From assembly GCA_001898785.1 (NCBI GenBank), contig MKVE01000017.1, positions 317,491 through 381,490 on the forward strand: a stretch of DNA of 64,000 nt, given 5' to 3'. The position numbers were made by a program, and so were the translations under genes. This document shows positions 28,143 to 35,495 of the stretch, in pieces. Numbering within the stretch: the stretch's first letter is position 1; the number at the start of each line of letters is the position of its first letter. Below the pieces are notes generated by a model. That model made no database searches, had not been told where the DNA came from, and worked only from the letters and a program-made list of their open reading frames with translations. The stretch is from Chryseobacterium sp. 36-9. Its GTDB lineage: Bacteria > Bacteroidota > Bacteroidia > Flavobacteriales > Weeksellaceae.

Positions 28143-28251
28143 AAGACACAATTTTTTTTGAATCCAACTCTTAATTAAAGTCACAAAGAACTTAGCAATA
28201 AAACTTTGCGACTTTTTTATAATTTTAAAAGAGTGATTACAATTGTGTCTT
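28143..28251. repeat. Imperfect 109-base inverted repeat between convergent genes
   Basis: AAGACACAATT (28143-28153) pairs perfectly with AATTGTGTCTT (28241-28251); interior ACTCTTAATT and AATTTTAAAAGAGT also nearly pair. It contains CTTAGCAATAAAACTTTGCGACTTT, shown here only as spaced CTTAGC and CTTTGCG words, similar to the repeats at 15973 and 39377. Confidence 0.5.
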
Positions 28252-28264
28252 TGATAAAACTAAT

Positions 28265-29125
28265 CTAATCAATCGTCAGCATTTTCAAACTCCAAAGATT
28301 TCCATTATAAATATCCAAATCGACTTTTGAATTGATGCCGTAAACAATGCCATTTTCTGAAAATTGCCAGAACTGCCACTCATCATCTGGCGAAGGCGTA
28401 GGAACATCATTATAATTCGCTAACCAAAGCGGATAATCATCAAATTCGCCTTTCAGGTAATCTTTATAGTAATGGTAATAAGTGTAGATAATCGGTTTTT
28501 CGCCGTAGGTATCTTCCATTATTTTTATCCAGACTTTGAGATCGGAAATCAATTGCTCTTTTGATTTTTTCCTTGGATCTTTCTCGATATCGAGAATTGG
28601 CGGAAGATCACCGGATTCTAATTTTGCAACAGAAAGGTAAGAATTAGCCTGCATCACGGGGTCTTCATCCGGGCGATAAAAATGATAAGCGCCACGAATC
28701 AATTGATGTTGTTTTGCCGTTTCCCAAAAATGATCAAAGTTTTTATCCAGTTTTCGGTTTCCCATACTTGCTCTCAGAACAACGAATTTTAAAGGAATTG
28801 TTCTGTTGCCGATGCTCAAGCTATCCCATTGGATATCTTCTTTTCTTTGATAGTGGGAAATATCAAAGCCAAAAGTCTGATTGGAATATAAACCAATTAT
28901 TTTTTCGATTCTAAGAGATTCTTTTTCCGGATTTGTAAGGTTTTTGTGCTCAAAATGCTTCCCAAAATAATAAGCGAAATAGTAATTGATTTTTTGTCTC
29001 AGATAAAATCCTGTCCCCAATAAAGAAATACAAAGTATTATCAGAAGAATCCAACGTTTCCTGAAAAACGTTTTTTTTCTTTTCCTGTGAATTTTCCTTT
29101 TAGCGGCAGGGTTTATTTTGGTCAT
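28265..29125 (-). CDS. GH25 lysozyme-like muramidase, membrane anchored
   Basis: 286 residues. A very basic N-terminus is followed by one helix (about 26-43), then a GH25 domain: GFDISHYQ with the catalytic-type Asp, GAYHFYRP, LPPILDIEKD, WIKIMEDTYGEKPIIYT, and DEWQFWQFSENG near the end. GH25 enzymes cut the MurNAc-GlcNAc bond of peptidoglycan. The signal anchor puts the domain in the periplasm, so wall remodelling rather than defence is likely. Confidence 0.9.
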   Translation of the reverse strand: MTKINPAAKRKIHRKRKKTFFRKRWILLIILCISLLGTGFYLRQKINYYFAYYFGKHFEHKNLTNPEKESLRIEKIIGLYSNQTFGFDISHYQRKEDIQWDSLSIGNRTIPLKFVVLRASMGNRKLDKNFDHFWETAKQHQLIRGAYHFYRPDEDPVMQANSYLSVAKLESGDLPPILDIEKDPRKKSKEQLISDLKVWIKIMEDTYGEKPIIYTYYHYYKDYLKGEFDDYPLWLANYNDVPTPSPDDEWQFWQFSENGIVYGINSKVDLDIYNGNLWSLKMLTID

Positions 29126-29259
29126 AAGTTTTGCAAAAATATCGTTTTTACCTTTTGAATGGATAAAAGAAAAATTATTTTTAAAAATTAAAATATGAAT
29201 GAATATTTTTGGCTCATTTTATGCTAATATTGTATGATCAATTTTAAAATTAAAAAACG

Positions 29260-29574
29260 ATGAAAAAGAGATTATTATCATTAGCGGCAGTTGTATTGGT
29301 AGCTGTAGCAATGAACGCTCAAACTGTAAAACAGGAAGTTAAAAAAGATGCAAAAGCGGTTGGTAATGCAGTAGAGAAAGGTGCAAAAGCAACTGGTGAA
29401 GGTGTAAAAGATGCTGCAAAATGGACTGGTAAAACAGCTACTAAAGGCGCAAAAGCAACCAAAAAAGGTGTTAAGAACGCTGCAAAATGGACTGAAAAAA
29501 CAGCCAAAAAAGGCGCTAATGCAGTAAGTGATACCTACAAAGATGTAAAAGACGATATCAAAAAGAAAGATTAG
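29260..29574 (+). CDS. Secreted Lys/Ala-rich repeat protein
   Basis: 104 residues: signal peptide MKKRLLSLAAVVLVAVAMNAQ, then a mature part of about 83 residues made of near repeats of the type KGAKATGEGVKDAAKWTGK and KGAKATKKGVKNAAKWTEK. The units are amphipathic, lack Cys and long hydrophobic runs and resemble LEA-type stress proteins in composition. I do not recognise a named family. It has its own terminator and is flanked by unrelated genes, so it is probably a single-gene unit. Confidence 0.75.
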   Translation: MKKRLLSLAAVVLVAVAMNAQTVKQEVKKDAKAVGNAVEKGAKATGEGVKDAAKWTGKTATKGAKATKKGVKNAAKWTEKTAKKGANAVSDTYKDVKDDIKKKD

Positions 29575-29592
29575 TTTTAACTTCAATAATTT

Positions 29593-29628
29593 AAAACAAC
29601 TTCCATTGGTGAAGTTGTTTTATTTTTT
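29593..29628 (+). terminator. Terminator of the Lys/Ala-rich protein gene
   Basis: AAAACAACTTC/GAAGTTGTTTT hairpin with a short CATTGGT loop, followed by a T-rich run. Confidence 0.85.
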
Positions 29629-29715
29629 TTGTAACAAAACCTACGAAAGATTAACTAAGAAAAGTATTAGTTCATTGAATTAACTATCTTCGTATAATAA
29701 AATTTATAAATTAAA

Positions 29716-30354
29716 ATGAAAAAATTGATTTTGACATTTGCTTTTTCTGTTGCGACAGTAGCAAATATATCTGCTCAAACAGCTAAGCAAGTGATTGATA
29801 ACTATATTACTGCTCTTGGTGGAAAGCAAAAACTGGAGTCTGTAAAAACTCTTTCCATGAAAAATACCATTAGCGTAATGGGAATGCAAATGGATGGGAA
29901 AACGATTAAAAAAGATAACAAATTCAAGTCCAGCCAAAGTATGATGGGACAAGAGATGGTTCAGGTTTTTGACGGTGAAAAAGGTTTTGCAAATCAAATG
30001 GGACAAAAGATTGATTTCCCCGCTGATCAGGTTGCAAAGCTGAAGGAATCAAAGTTGATGGACGCTCTTGGAATGAATCCTGAAAAAATGAAAACCGTTG
30101 AAAAGAAGCAAATTGATGGTAAGGATTACATCGTTTTATCTTCTGATGACAGCAAATATTATTTTGATGCAAAAACCAATTTGCTTTACAAAACAGAAGG
30201 CGATAAAGGAACGATGACGATTAATAAATATGCGGATGTTAATGGAATCAAGTTTGTGGAGGAGATGTCTATAGATGCAGCCGGGCAACATGTAGATGTT
30301 AAAAATTCCGATATCCAAATCAATCAGCCGGTTTCTGATGACGAATTTAAATAA
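29716..30354 (+). CDS. Exported LolA-like fold protein
   Basis: 212 residues. Signal peptide ending NISAQ, then TAKQVIDNYITALGGKQKLESVKTL, the usual start of Bacteroidetes outer-membrane lipoprotein-sorting-like proteins, with a single beta sheet of the type seen in LolA/LolB (VFDGEKGF, YYFDAKTNLLYK). Such proteins may carry lipoproteins or lipids across the periplasm, but this branch is untested. Stand-alone gene with its own terminator. Confidence 0.7.
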   Translation: MKKLILTFAFSVATVANISAQTAKQVIDNYITALGGKQKLESVKTLSMKNTISVMGMQMDGKTIKKDNKFKSSQSMMGQEMVQVFDGEKGFANQMGQKIDFPADQVAKLKESKLMDALGMNPEKMKTVEKKQIDGKDYIVLSSDDSKYYFDAKTNLLYKTEGDKGTMTINKYADVNGIKFVEEMSIDAAGQHVDVKNSDIQINQPVSDDEFK

Positions 30355-30373
30355 CGGTGTTTTAAAATAAAGT

Positions 30374-30407
30374 AAAAAAGGATTCAAAATTTTGAATCCT
30401 TTTTTTT
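30374..30407. terminator. Terminator between LolA-like gene and DUF3109
   Basis: AAAAAAGGATTCAAAA/TTTTGAATCCTTTTTT, almost no loop, T-rich on both strands; serves two convergent genes. Confidence 0.88.
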
Positions 30408-30429
30408 GACATGATTAGAATATAATTGT

Positions 30430-31014
30430 CTACGAATTATATTCTTTTTCCCATTCTTCCGCCGCTTCACAAAGTGTTTTGTAAAACTCTTCTCCGTATT
30501 TTCTGATAAGTGGCTCTTTCAGAAACTGATAAATTCTTACCTGAAGCTCTTTTCCTAAAGTGCAGGCGTCATTACATATATTCCATTCGTGGTAGTTTAG
30601 GGCTACGAAAGTTTTATATTCATTCACGCGAATTGGGTAAAGGTGACACGAGATCGGTTTCTTCCAGTCAATCACGCCGTCTTCATAAGCCTTTTCGATA
30701 CCACATTTTGTCGTTCCTTTCTCATCGAAAATTACATAGGCACACTCGCTTCCGTTGACCAGGGTTGTGACATAACCGCCATCATAATTATCAATGACCC
30801 AGGTTCCTTGTTCTTCAATAGCTTTCACACCTTCAGGTCTTAAGTAAGATTTTATTTTAGGGAATATTTCATCTAAAATGGGAAGCTCATCTTTGTCCAG
30901 AGGAGCACCGGTGTCTCCGTCTACACAACAAGCACCTTTACATTTCGTAAGATTACAGACAAAGCTTTCTGCAAAAACATCTTCCGAAATTAATTTATCA
31001 TCTATTTGAATCAT
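30430..31014 (-). CDS. DUF3109 cysteine-rich protein
   Basis: 194 residues of the DUF3109 family, a relative of the YkgJ-type zinc/iron-cluster proteins. Cysteines are grouped: FVCNLTKCKGACCVD near residues 19-33, SECAYVIF, TTKCGIE, ISCHLYPIR and WNICNDACTLG, enough to bind a metal cluster. Function unknown. Cytosolic. It follows the DUF6427 membrane protein by 18 bases and is probably in its operon. Confidence 0.8.
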   Translation of the reverse strand: MIQIDDKLISEDVFAESFVCNLTKCKGACCVDGDTGAPLDKDELPILDEIFPKIKSYLRPEGVKAIEEQGTWVIDNYDGGYVTTLVNGSECAYVIFDEKGTTKCGIEKAYEDGVIDWKKPISCHLYPIRVNEYKTFVALNYHEWNICNDACTLGKELQVRIYQFLKEPLIRKYGEEFYKTLCEAAEEWEKEYNS

Positions 31015-31024
31015 ACATCATTAA

Positions 31025-31045
31025 TTTAAAATTTAAAATTTAAAA
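31025..31045. repeat. (TTTAAAA)3 heptamer array
   Basis: Three exact 7-base units between DUF6427 and DUF3109; it overlaps the stop codon of DUF6427. Confidence 0.55.
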
Positions 31046-31938
31046 AATATAGCAATTTTAAAGAATGCAAGTGTAAAGACAATTATCCAAAGTCCCAATT
31101 CCTGCATCCAGTATTTTGGTAAAAAGCGTAACATCCTGCTGAGGATAATACTGACCGGCAAAGCTAGTAATAATAAATATTCGTAGTTGTTCCCCATATA
31201 AAAAATGATGGTGATAAGCTGGGCCAGGGAAAAAACCAGTACAAAGGTATATTTATATCTGCTGATAGGGCTTTTCTCATTGTAATGTTTGAAATGATCG
31301 GAAAGCGAGTATAAAAGCATCAATGCGATCGGAGTCAAGATATACAACGGAAAATAAGAATCCAATAATTCGAATTTCCCGTAGAAAGGTAAATATGTTT
31401 TATCCCAAGTTGTGTAATGGATGAGATACATCAACCCAAAATAACTCAGGACAATCAGGATTATACCAAAAAATAATCTGAAAATGTTAAGACCTATTCT
31501 TCCGGAAGTTCCGATAATATGGAAAATTACAAAAACACCCATTGGCCAGCTTGGTGGAAAAACCAGATAATTAAAAGCCAGAATAGAACCAACAAGCATA
31601 AAGGAACTTTTTCTGAGATAATCGTTCTGGCTCGTAAGAATCAGGAGAATAATGGCACTGGTCAAAAAAGTAAATGCTAATCCAACTTCAATCGTTCCGT
31701 CATAAAATGAAGCCACAAAAATGGTATAAAGGAATAGTGGAAGATGCGAAAACTGATTGAGCGCAATAGCATTGAATAAAAAATATCCCAAACTGATTCC
31801 CATGAATGTAATTATCGCGGGAAATACATCTATATATTTGAAATCTAAAAGATTAAGTGATAAAAATATCAGAAATAAAAACCCGATGTACACAGGAACC
31901 GAAAAAATATTGCTTTCTTTAGAAAGTAATCGAAACAT
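31033..31938 (-). CDS. DUF6427 multi-pass membrane protein
   Basis: 301 residues with about 8-9 predicted helices and very few charged residues, beginning MFRLLSKESNIFSVPVY, which I associate with flavobacterial DUF6427 proteins. No catalytic motif is visible. It is divergent from the DUF6341 gene, a pairing typical of this order. Function unknown. Confidence 0.65.
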   Translation of the reverse strand: MFRLLSKESNIFSVPVYIGFLFLIFLSLNLLDFKYIDVFPAIITFMGISLGYFLFNAIALNQFSHLPLFLYTIFVASFYDGTIEVGLAFTFLTSAIILLILTSQNDYLRKSSFMLVGSILAFNYLVFPPSWPMGVFVIFHIIGTSGRIGLNIFRLFFGIILIVLSYFGLMYLIHYTTWDKTYLPFYGKFELLDSYFPLYILTPIALMLLYSLSDHFKHYNEKSPISRYKYTFVLVFSLAQLITIIFYMGNNYEYLLLLALPVSIILSRMLRFLPKYWMQELGLWIIVFTLAFFKIAIFFKF

Positions 31939-31981
31939 TTTTTATAAATTTGTGCAAAGTTAATTTAAAAAAAGAAAAAAG

Positions 31982-32215
31982 ATGACATCTTTCTGGTTAG
32001 CCCTAAGCGCAGCTTTCAAATGGTCTTTCGGGTTTTTTGATTTTTCAGCAAACGTACTCAATTGGATATTATTTTTAGTCGCTACAGGATTTTTCTGTTA
32101 TTGGTGCTATATTTTGGTAGTAACATTAGGTGCTCAGAAGGATAAAGATTATCATTCCCCAACAGAAGGGAAGCATCCTTACTATGACCCAAAAATCTAC
32201 AAAAACGAAGGTTAA
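31982..32215 (+). CDS. DUF6341-like small membrane protein
   Basis: 77 residues with one or two hydrophobic helices (NWILFLVATGFFCYWCYILVV at about 27-47) and a short polar tail. It resembles the flavobacterial DUF6341 family beside DUF6427. TAAATTTG at 31945-31952 is a probable -7 element, without a well-spaced TTG. Confidence 0.6.
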   Translation: MTSFWLALSAAFKWSFGFFDFSANVLNWILFLVATGFFCYWCYILVVTLGAQKDKDYHSPTEGKHPYYDPKIYKNEG

Positions 32216-32234
32216 ATAAATTGATTATATTTAT

Positions 32235-32275
32235 AAAAAACCCGTCTCGTTATTTTAACGAGACGGGTTCTTTTA
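32235..32275. terminator. Terminator between DUF6341 and usp
   Basis: AACCCGTCTCGTTA/TAACGAGACGGGTT stem with a TTTT loop and T-rich tail; GC-rich and strong for this genome. A-rich on the left side, so it can serve both convergent genes. Confidence 0.9.
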
Positions 32276-32292
32276 TTTTATTGAATGTTTGA

Positions 32293-32736
32293 TTAATTCT
32301 CATCGTGACAGGGAACAACTAAAACAGGGATTTTGGACTTCCTGGTAATTTCTTTAGTAAGGCTTCCAATAAAAACATCATAAACACCACTTCTGCCATG
32401 CGAACCAATGATAATATAATCCGCATTTTTTTCATCAGCGAATTCCAGAATCGTATCACCTGCGACACCTTGCTTCAAGATATGAGTACAATTGACACCT
32501 TGAGAGATAACGCGTTGTTCAAGTTTATTGAGTTCTCGCAATTCATATTTGATTTCGTTTTCTTCCACTTCCGGGAAATACTGGAAGCCCATATCACCAA
32601 TCACAAAACCTATATCAGATGCCGCAACATGAATCAAGGCAATCTCAGCATTAATGTCTTTTGCAAATCCAACAGCATAATCTACCAATTTATCAGAACT
32701 GTCAGAAAAATCTACGGGTAAGATAATTTTTTTCAT
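32293..32736 (-). CDS. Universal stress protein (UspA family)
   Basis: 147 residues, one Usp domain. MKKIILPVDFSDSS at the start and the ATP-binding loop GSHGRSGVYDVFIGS (G-x2-G-x9-GS pattern) near 114-128 put it in the nucleotide-binding branch. Likely a dimeric stress or persistence protein. Stand-alone gene; the terminator at 32235 ends it. Confidence 0.92.
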   Translation of the reverse strand: MKKIILPVDFSDSSDKLVDYAVGFAKDINAEIALIHVAASDIGFVIGDMGFQYFPEVEENEIKYELRELNKLEQRVISQGVNCTHILKQGVAGDTILEFADEKNADYIIIGSHGRSGVYDVFIGSLTKEITRKSKIPVLVVPCHDEN

Positions 32737-32853
32737 AATCGAGATTTATAGTTATAAGAAAGCAAAAATTTAGCCATTATAAAGGTAAAAATAAAAAACT
32801 GATAACAATCAATTATCAGTTTAATATTAATGAATGAACATCTTATGATGTTT

Positions 32854-33462
32854 CTACTGTATTTTAAGAGCGAATAGCTTTTGACCTTCAAGAGAAGCTT
32901 CCAATAGGTCGTTTTCAGATACTTTGCCAACGCCTTTCGGTGTTCCTGTGAAAATCAAATCACCAACTCGCAATGTAAAATACTGTGAAGCGAATGCAAT
33001 AATATCATCAAAGCTGAAAATCATGTCTTTTGTATTGCCGTTTTGGACTTGCTCGTTATTTTTAGTCAAAGAAAAATTCAGATTCTGTAAATCGTAATTT
33101 TCCTTAGAAACAAAATCCGACAACACGGCCGAACCGTCAAAACCTTTTGCCAGTTCCCATGGAAGACCTTTACCTTTTAGTTTCGATTGTAGATCTCTGG
33201 CAGTAAAATCGATGCCAAGACCAATCTCGTCAAAGTGTTTTCCGGCGTTTTCTTTTTGGATGTATTTTCCGCCTTTCGAGATTTTCAAAACCACTTCCAG
33301 CTCATAATGGATGTCATCAGAAAATTCTGGGATGTAAAAATCAGAACCTTTTTTGAGGACGGCTGTGTCAGGTTTCATAAAAATGACGGGATCTTCCGGC
33401 ACTTCATTTCCCAATTCTTTAGCATGCTCGCTGTAATTTCTTCCTATGCAGATTATTTTCAT
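32854..33462 (-). CDS. Fumarylacetoacetate hydrolase family protein
   Basis: 202 residues covering the FAH catalytic domain: GRNYSEHAKELGN, HYELEVVL with the metal-binding Glu, GLGIDFTARDLQ with the metal-binding Asp, FTGTPKGVG near the end. Family members hydrolyse or decarboxylate acylpyruvates and oxaloacetate using Mg. Substrate not determined. It starts 6 bases after the DUF486 gene ends, so an operon is likely. Confidence 0.85.
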   Translation of the reverse strand: MKIICIGRNYSEHAKELGNEVPEDPVIFMKPDTAVLKKGSDFYIPEFSDDIHYELEVVLKISKGGKYIQKENAGKHFDEIGLGIDFTARDLQSKLKGKGLPWELAKGFDGSAVLSDFVSKENYDLQNLNFSLTKNNEQVQNGNTKDMIFSFDDIIAFASQYFTLRVGDLIFTGTPKGVGKVSENDLLEASLEGQKLFALKIQ

Positions 33463-33468
33463 AATTAA

Positions 33469-33840
33469 TTACTTTTTAAAAATAAAGTAGACGGCCAAAA
33501 TCAAAAAAATAAAACCGATGAGGTGATTCATGCGGAAACTTTCTTCCTTGAAAAAGACAATGGTAAAAACCGTAAAAACGGTTAACGTAATTACTTCCTG
33601 CATGACTTTCAGCTGCCATAGATTGAATGGGCCTCCGTTTTCTTTGAAGCCGATTCGGTTGGCCGGAACCTGGAAACAATACTCGAAAAAAGCAATTCCC
33701 CAGCTTATAAAAATGATGGCAACTAATCCCAGATTATGAAACCAATCCATTTGTTTGAATTTCAAATGGCCGTACCATGCTAATGTCATAAATACGTTGG
33801 AAATGACAAGTAGTGTTATTGTTAATACGATCTTGCTCAT
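33469..33840 (-). CDS. DMT-family membrane protein (DUF486)
   Basis: 123 residues with four predicted helices, and the family block AWYGHLKFK, then WGIAFFEYCFQVPANRIG and LKVMQEVITL. DUF486 belongs to the drug/metabolite transporter superfamily; substrate unknown. It lies 11 bases after the exonuclease and 6 before the FAH gene. Confidence 0.85.
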   Translation of the reverse strand: MSKIVLTITLLVISNVFMTLAWYGHLKFKQMDWFHNLGLVAIIFISWGIAFFEYCFQVPANRIGFKENGGPFNLWQLKVMQEVITLTVFTVFTIVFFKEESFRMNHLIGFIFLILAVYFIFKK

Positions 33841-33851
33841 ATTTTATAATT

Positions 33852-34616
33852 TTAAAATCTGGACTTCAACTGGATCTTCGTGAAAATTTTCTTTGTATAA
33901 AGCGGGAAATCGGCATTCTGAAGCCAACCATAGTAACCCAGGTCTTTTTGGAAAACTTCTTTTACAACATGGCCTTTATACTTTCCAAAAGCAAAAATCT
34001 CCTGATCTTTTTCATTGAAATGAATCATGCCTGCCAAGTCAGCAAATCTGTTCTGTGAGGAGAAATCGCTTAGTTCAGCAATTTCGTTAGGTACATCATC
34101 GTATTTTCCGACTTGTGCATCCAGAACTTCGAAAGTTGCCATTACATCCGCTTCTGCAGAGTGGGCATTCTCCAAAGTCTTATTACAATAGAACTGATAA
34201 GCTGCGCCAAGATTTCTCGGCTCTTTTTTGAAAAAGATTGTTTGCGCATCTACGAAACGATGTTTGCCAAGATCAAAATCGATATCAGCTCTCAGCATTT
34301 CTTCCGCCAAAACAGGAATATCAAACCTGTTGGAATTGAAACCTCCCAGATCCGAATCCTTAATCATTTCCATAATTTTCGGAGCAATATCTTTGAACGT
34401 TGGTGCTTCTGCAACATCTTCATCATAAATGCCGTGAATTGCGGAAGATTCTTTTGGGATTGGCATTTCAGGATTAACTTTCCAGGTTTTGCTTTCTCGG
34501 GAAGCATCCGGATTGACTTTTAAGATGCAGATTTCTACAATTCTGTCTTTTCCGATATTGGTTCCCGTAGTTTCCAAATCGAAAACACAAAGCGGTTTAT
34601 AGAGTTTTAAATTCAT
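33852..34616 (-). CDS. DEDDh 3'-5' exonuclease (DnaQ-like)
   Basis: 254 residues from the ATG at 34616, chosen because the domain starts at once (MNLKLYKPLCVFDLETTGTN); a longer start at 34643 adds nine residues. Motifs: FDLETTG (Exo I), GFNSNRFDIPVL (Exo II) and NAHSAEADVMAT (Exo III with His). Such proteins proofread or trim DNA or RNA. It is not fused to a polymerase or UvrC-like domain. First gene of an apparent three-gene operon. Confidence 0.88.
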   Translation of the reverse strand: MNLKLYKPLCVFDLETTGTNIGKDRIVEICILKVNPDASRESKTWKVNPEMPIPKESSAIHGIYDEDVAEAPTFKDIAPKIMEMIKDSDLGGFNSNRFDIPVLAEEMLRADIDFDLGKHRFVDAQTIFFKKEPRNLGAAYQFYCNKTLENAHSAEADVMATFEVLDAQVGKYDDVPNEIAELSDFSSQNRFADLAGMIHFNEKDQEIFAFGKYKGHVVKEVFQKDLGYYGWLQNADFPLYTKKIFTKIQLKSRF

Positions 34617-34657
34617 TTTTATGGTGATGATTTTGAATGACAAATTAGATTACTCAT

Positions 34658-34678
34658 ATTTATCATTCATCATTTATA
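34658..34678. repeat. Heptamer array ATTTATC, ATTCATC, ATTTATA
   Basis: Three 7-base units in the gap between pssA and the exonuclease gene; the same words as in the second cysD/cysN array. An inverted partner is only weakly visible on the left. Confidence 0.5.
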
Positions 34679-34679
34679 T

Positions 34680-35378
34680 TTATTTAAGTTGTTTTTGAAA
34701 TATGAGTGAAATCAAAATATAGTAGATAATCATTAACGGAATTCCAACCGTTTTGAAAATTAATAAAATCGAAATTCCGCCAATTAACAAAGCTAGTTTC
34801 GGATAATTATCTTTTAATTGTTTCGATTTGAATTTCATCGCAATCATTTTGATCGGAGAGACTAGAAGCCAGGAAGAAATTACCGTGAAAATCAATAAAT
34901 AAATTTCGTTCTCAAAAAGAAAACTGAAATTGCCGGATTCTTTGTAAGCATAAAATAATCCGAAAATCAAAATGGTGTTACTTGGCGTATTCAAACCTTT
35001 GAAGTAATATTTTTGCTCTTCATCCAGATTGAAAATGGCCAGTCGCAGGCAAGAAAAAAGTGTAACCAAAAAACCGAGGTAATAATACCAGGGAAGATCT
35101 GTGTATTGATTTCCAACCAAAGCTATAAACATTGTAAAGCCTGGCAAAAATCCGAAACTCACCATATCCGCCAAAGAATCCAATTGTCCGCCAAGATTAC
35201 TGCTGGAATTCATTGCTCTTGCAATAAAACCGTCAAAGAAATCAAGAATCAAGGAAATGATAATACAAATCGCGGTTGTATGATAATCGCCTGAAAATAA
35301 ATGAACGATCCCAACACATCCGGAAAAAAGATTCCCTAAAGTAAATGCATTCGCTAGGTTGTTTTTTATGAAATTCAT
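34680..35378 (-). CDS. pssA: CDP-diacylglycerol-serine O-phosphatidyltransferase
   Basis: Makes phosphatidylserine, the precursor of phosphatidylethanolamine, at the inner membrane. 232 residues with about 8 helices. The CDP-alcohol phosphotransferase motif DGFIARAMNSSSNLGGQLD (D-G-x2-A-R-x8-G-x3-D) is at about 48-66, followed by D70. No psd gene is adjacent. Confidence 0.92.
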   Translation of the reverse strand: MNFIKNNLANAFTLGNLFSGCVGIVHLFSGDYHTTAICIIISLILDFFDGFIARAMNSSSNLGGQLDSLADMVSFGFLPGFTMFIALVGNQYTDLPWYYYLGFLVTLFSCLRLAIFNLDEEQKYYFKGLNTPSNTILIFGLFYAYKESGNFSFLFENEIYLLIFTVISSWLLVSPIKMIAMKFKSKQLKDNYPKLALLIGGISILLIFKTVGIPLMIIYYILISLIFQKQLK

Positions 35379-35403
35379 ACCGCAAAAATAAGTTTTTTTG
35401 TTG

Positions 35404-35476
35404 GAAGCCTGAAGTTAGAATCCGAAGTTTTGGAACCTCTGAGAAAAATTTGATTCTTCTGACTTCTGACTTCTAA
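35404..35476. repeat. Inverted heptamer arrays upstream of the LTA synthase-like gene
   Basis: GAAGCCT, GAAGTTA, GAATCCG at 35404-35424 and CTTCTGA, CTTCTGA, CTTCTAA at 35456-35476, with a 31-base spacer. GAAGTTAGAA pairs with TTCTAACTT(T). The second array ends 7 bases before the -7 element of the next gene. Confidence 0.65.
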
Positions 35477-35483
35477 CTTTTAG

Positions 35484-35491
35484 TAATTTTG
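35484..35491 (+). promoter_or_regulatory. -7 element almost at the start codon
   Basis: TAATTTTG four bases before the ATG at 35496. If used, the transcript would be leaderless or nearly so. No TTG at the usual distance; the heptamer array occupies that place. Confidence 0.45.
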
Positions 35492-35495
35492 TAAA

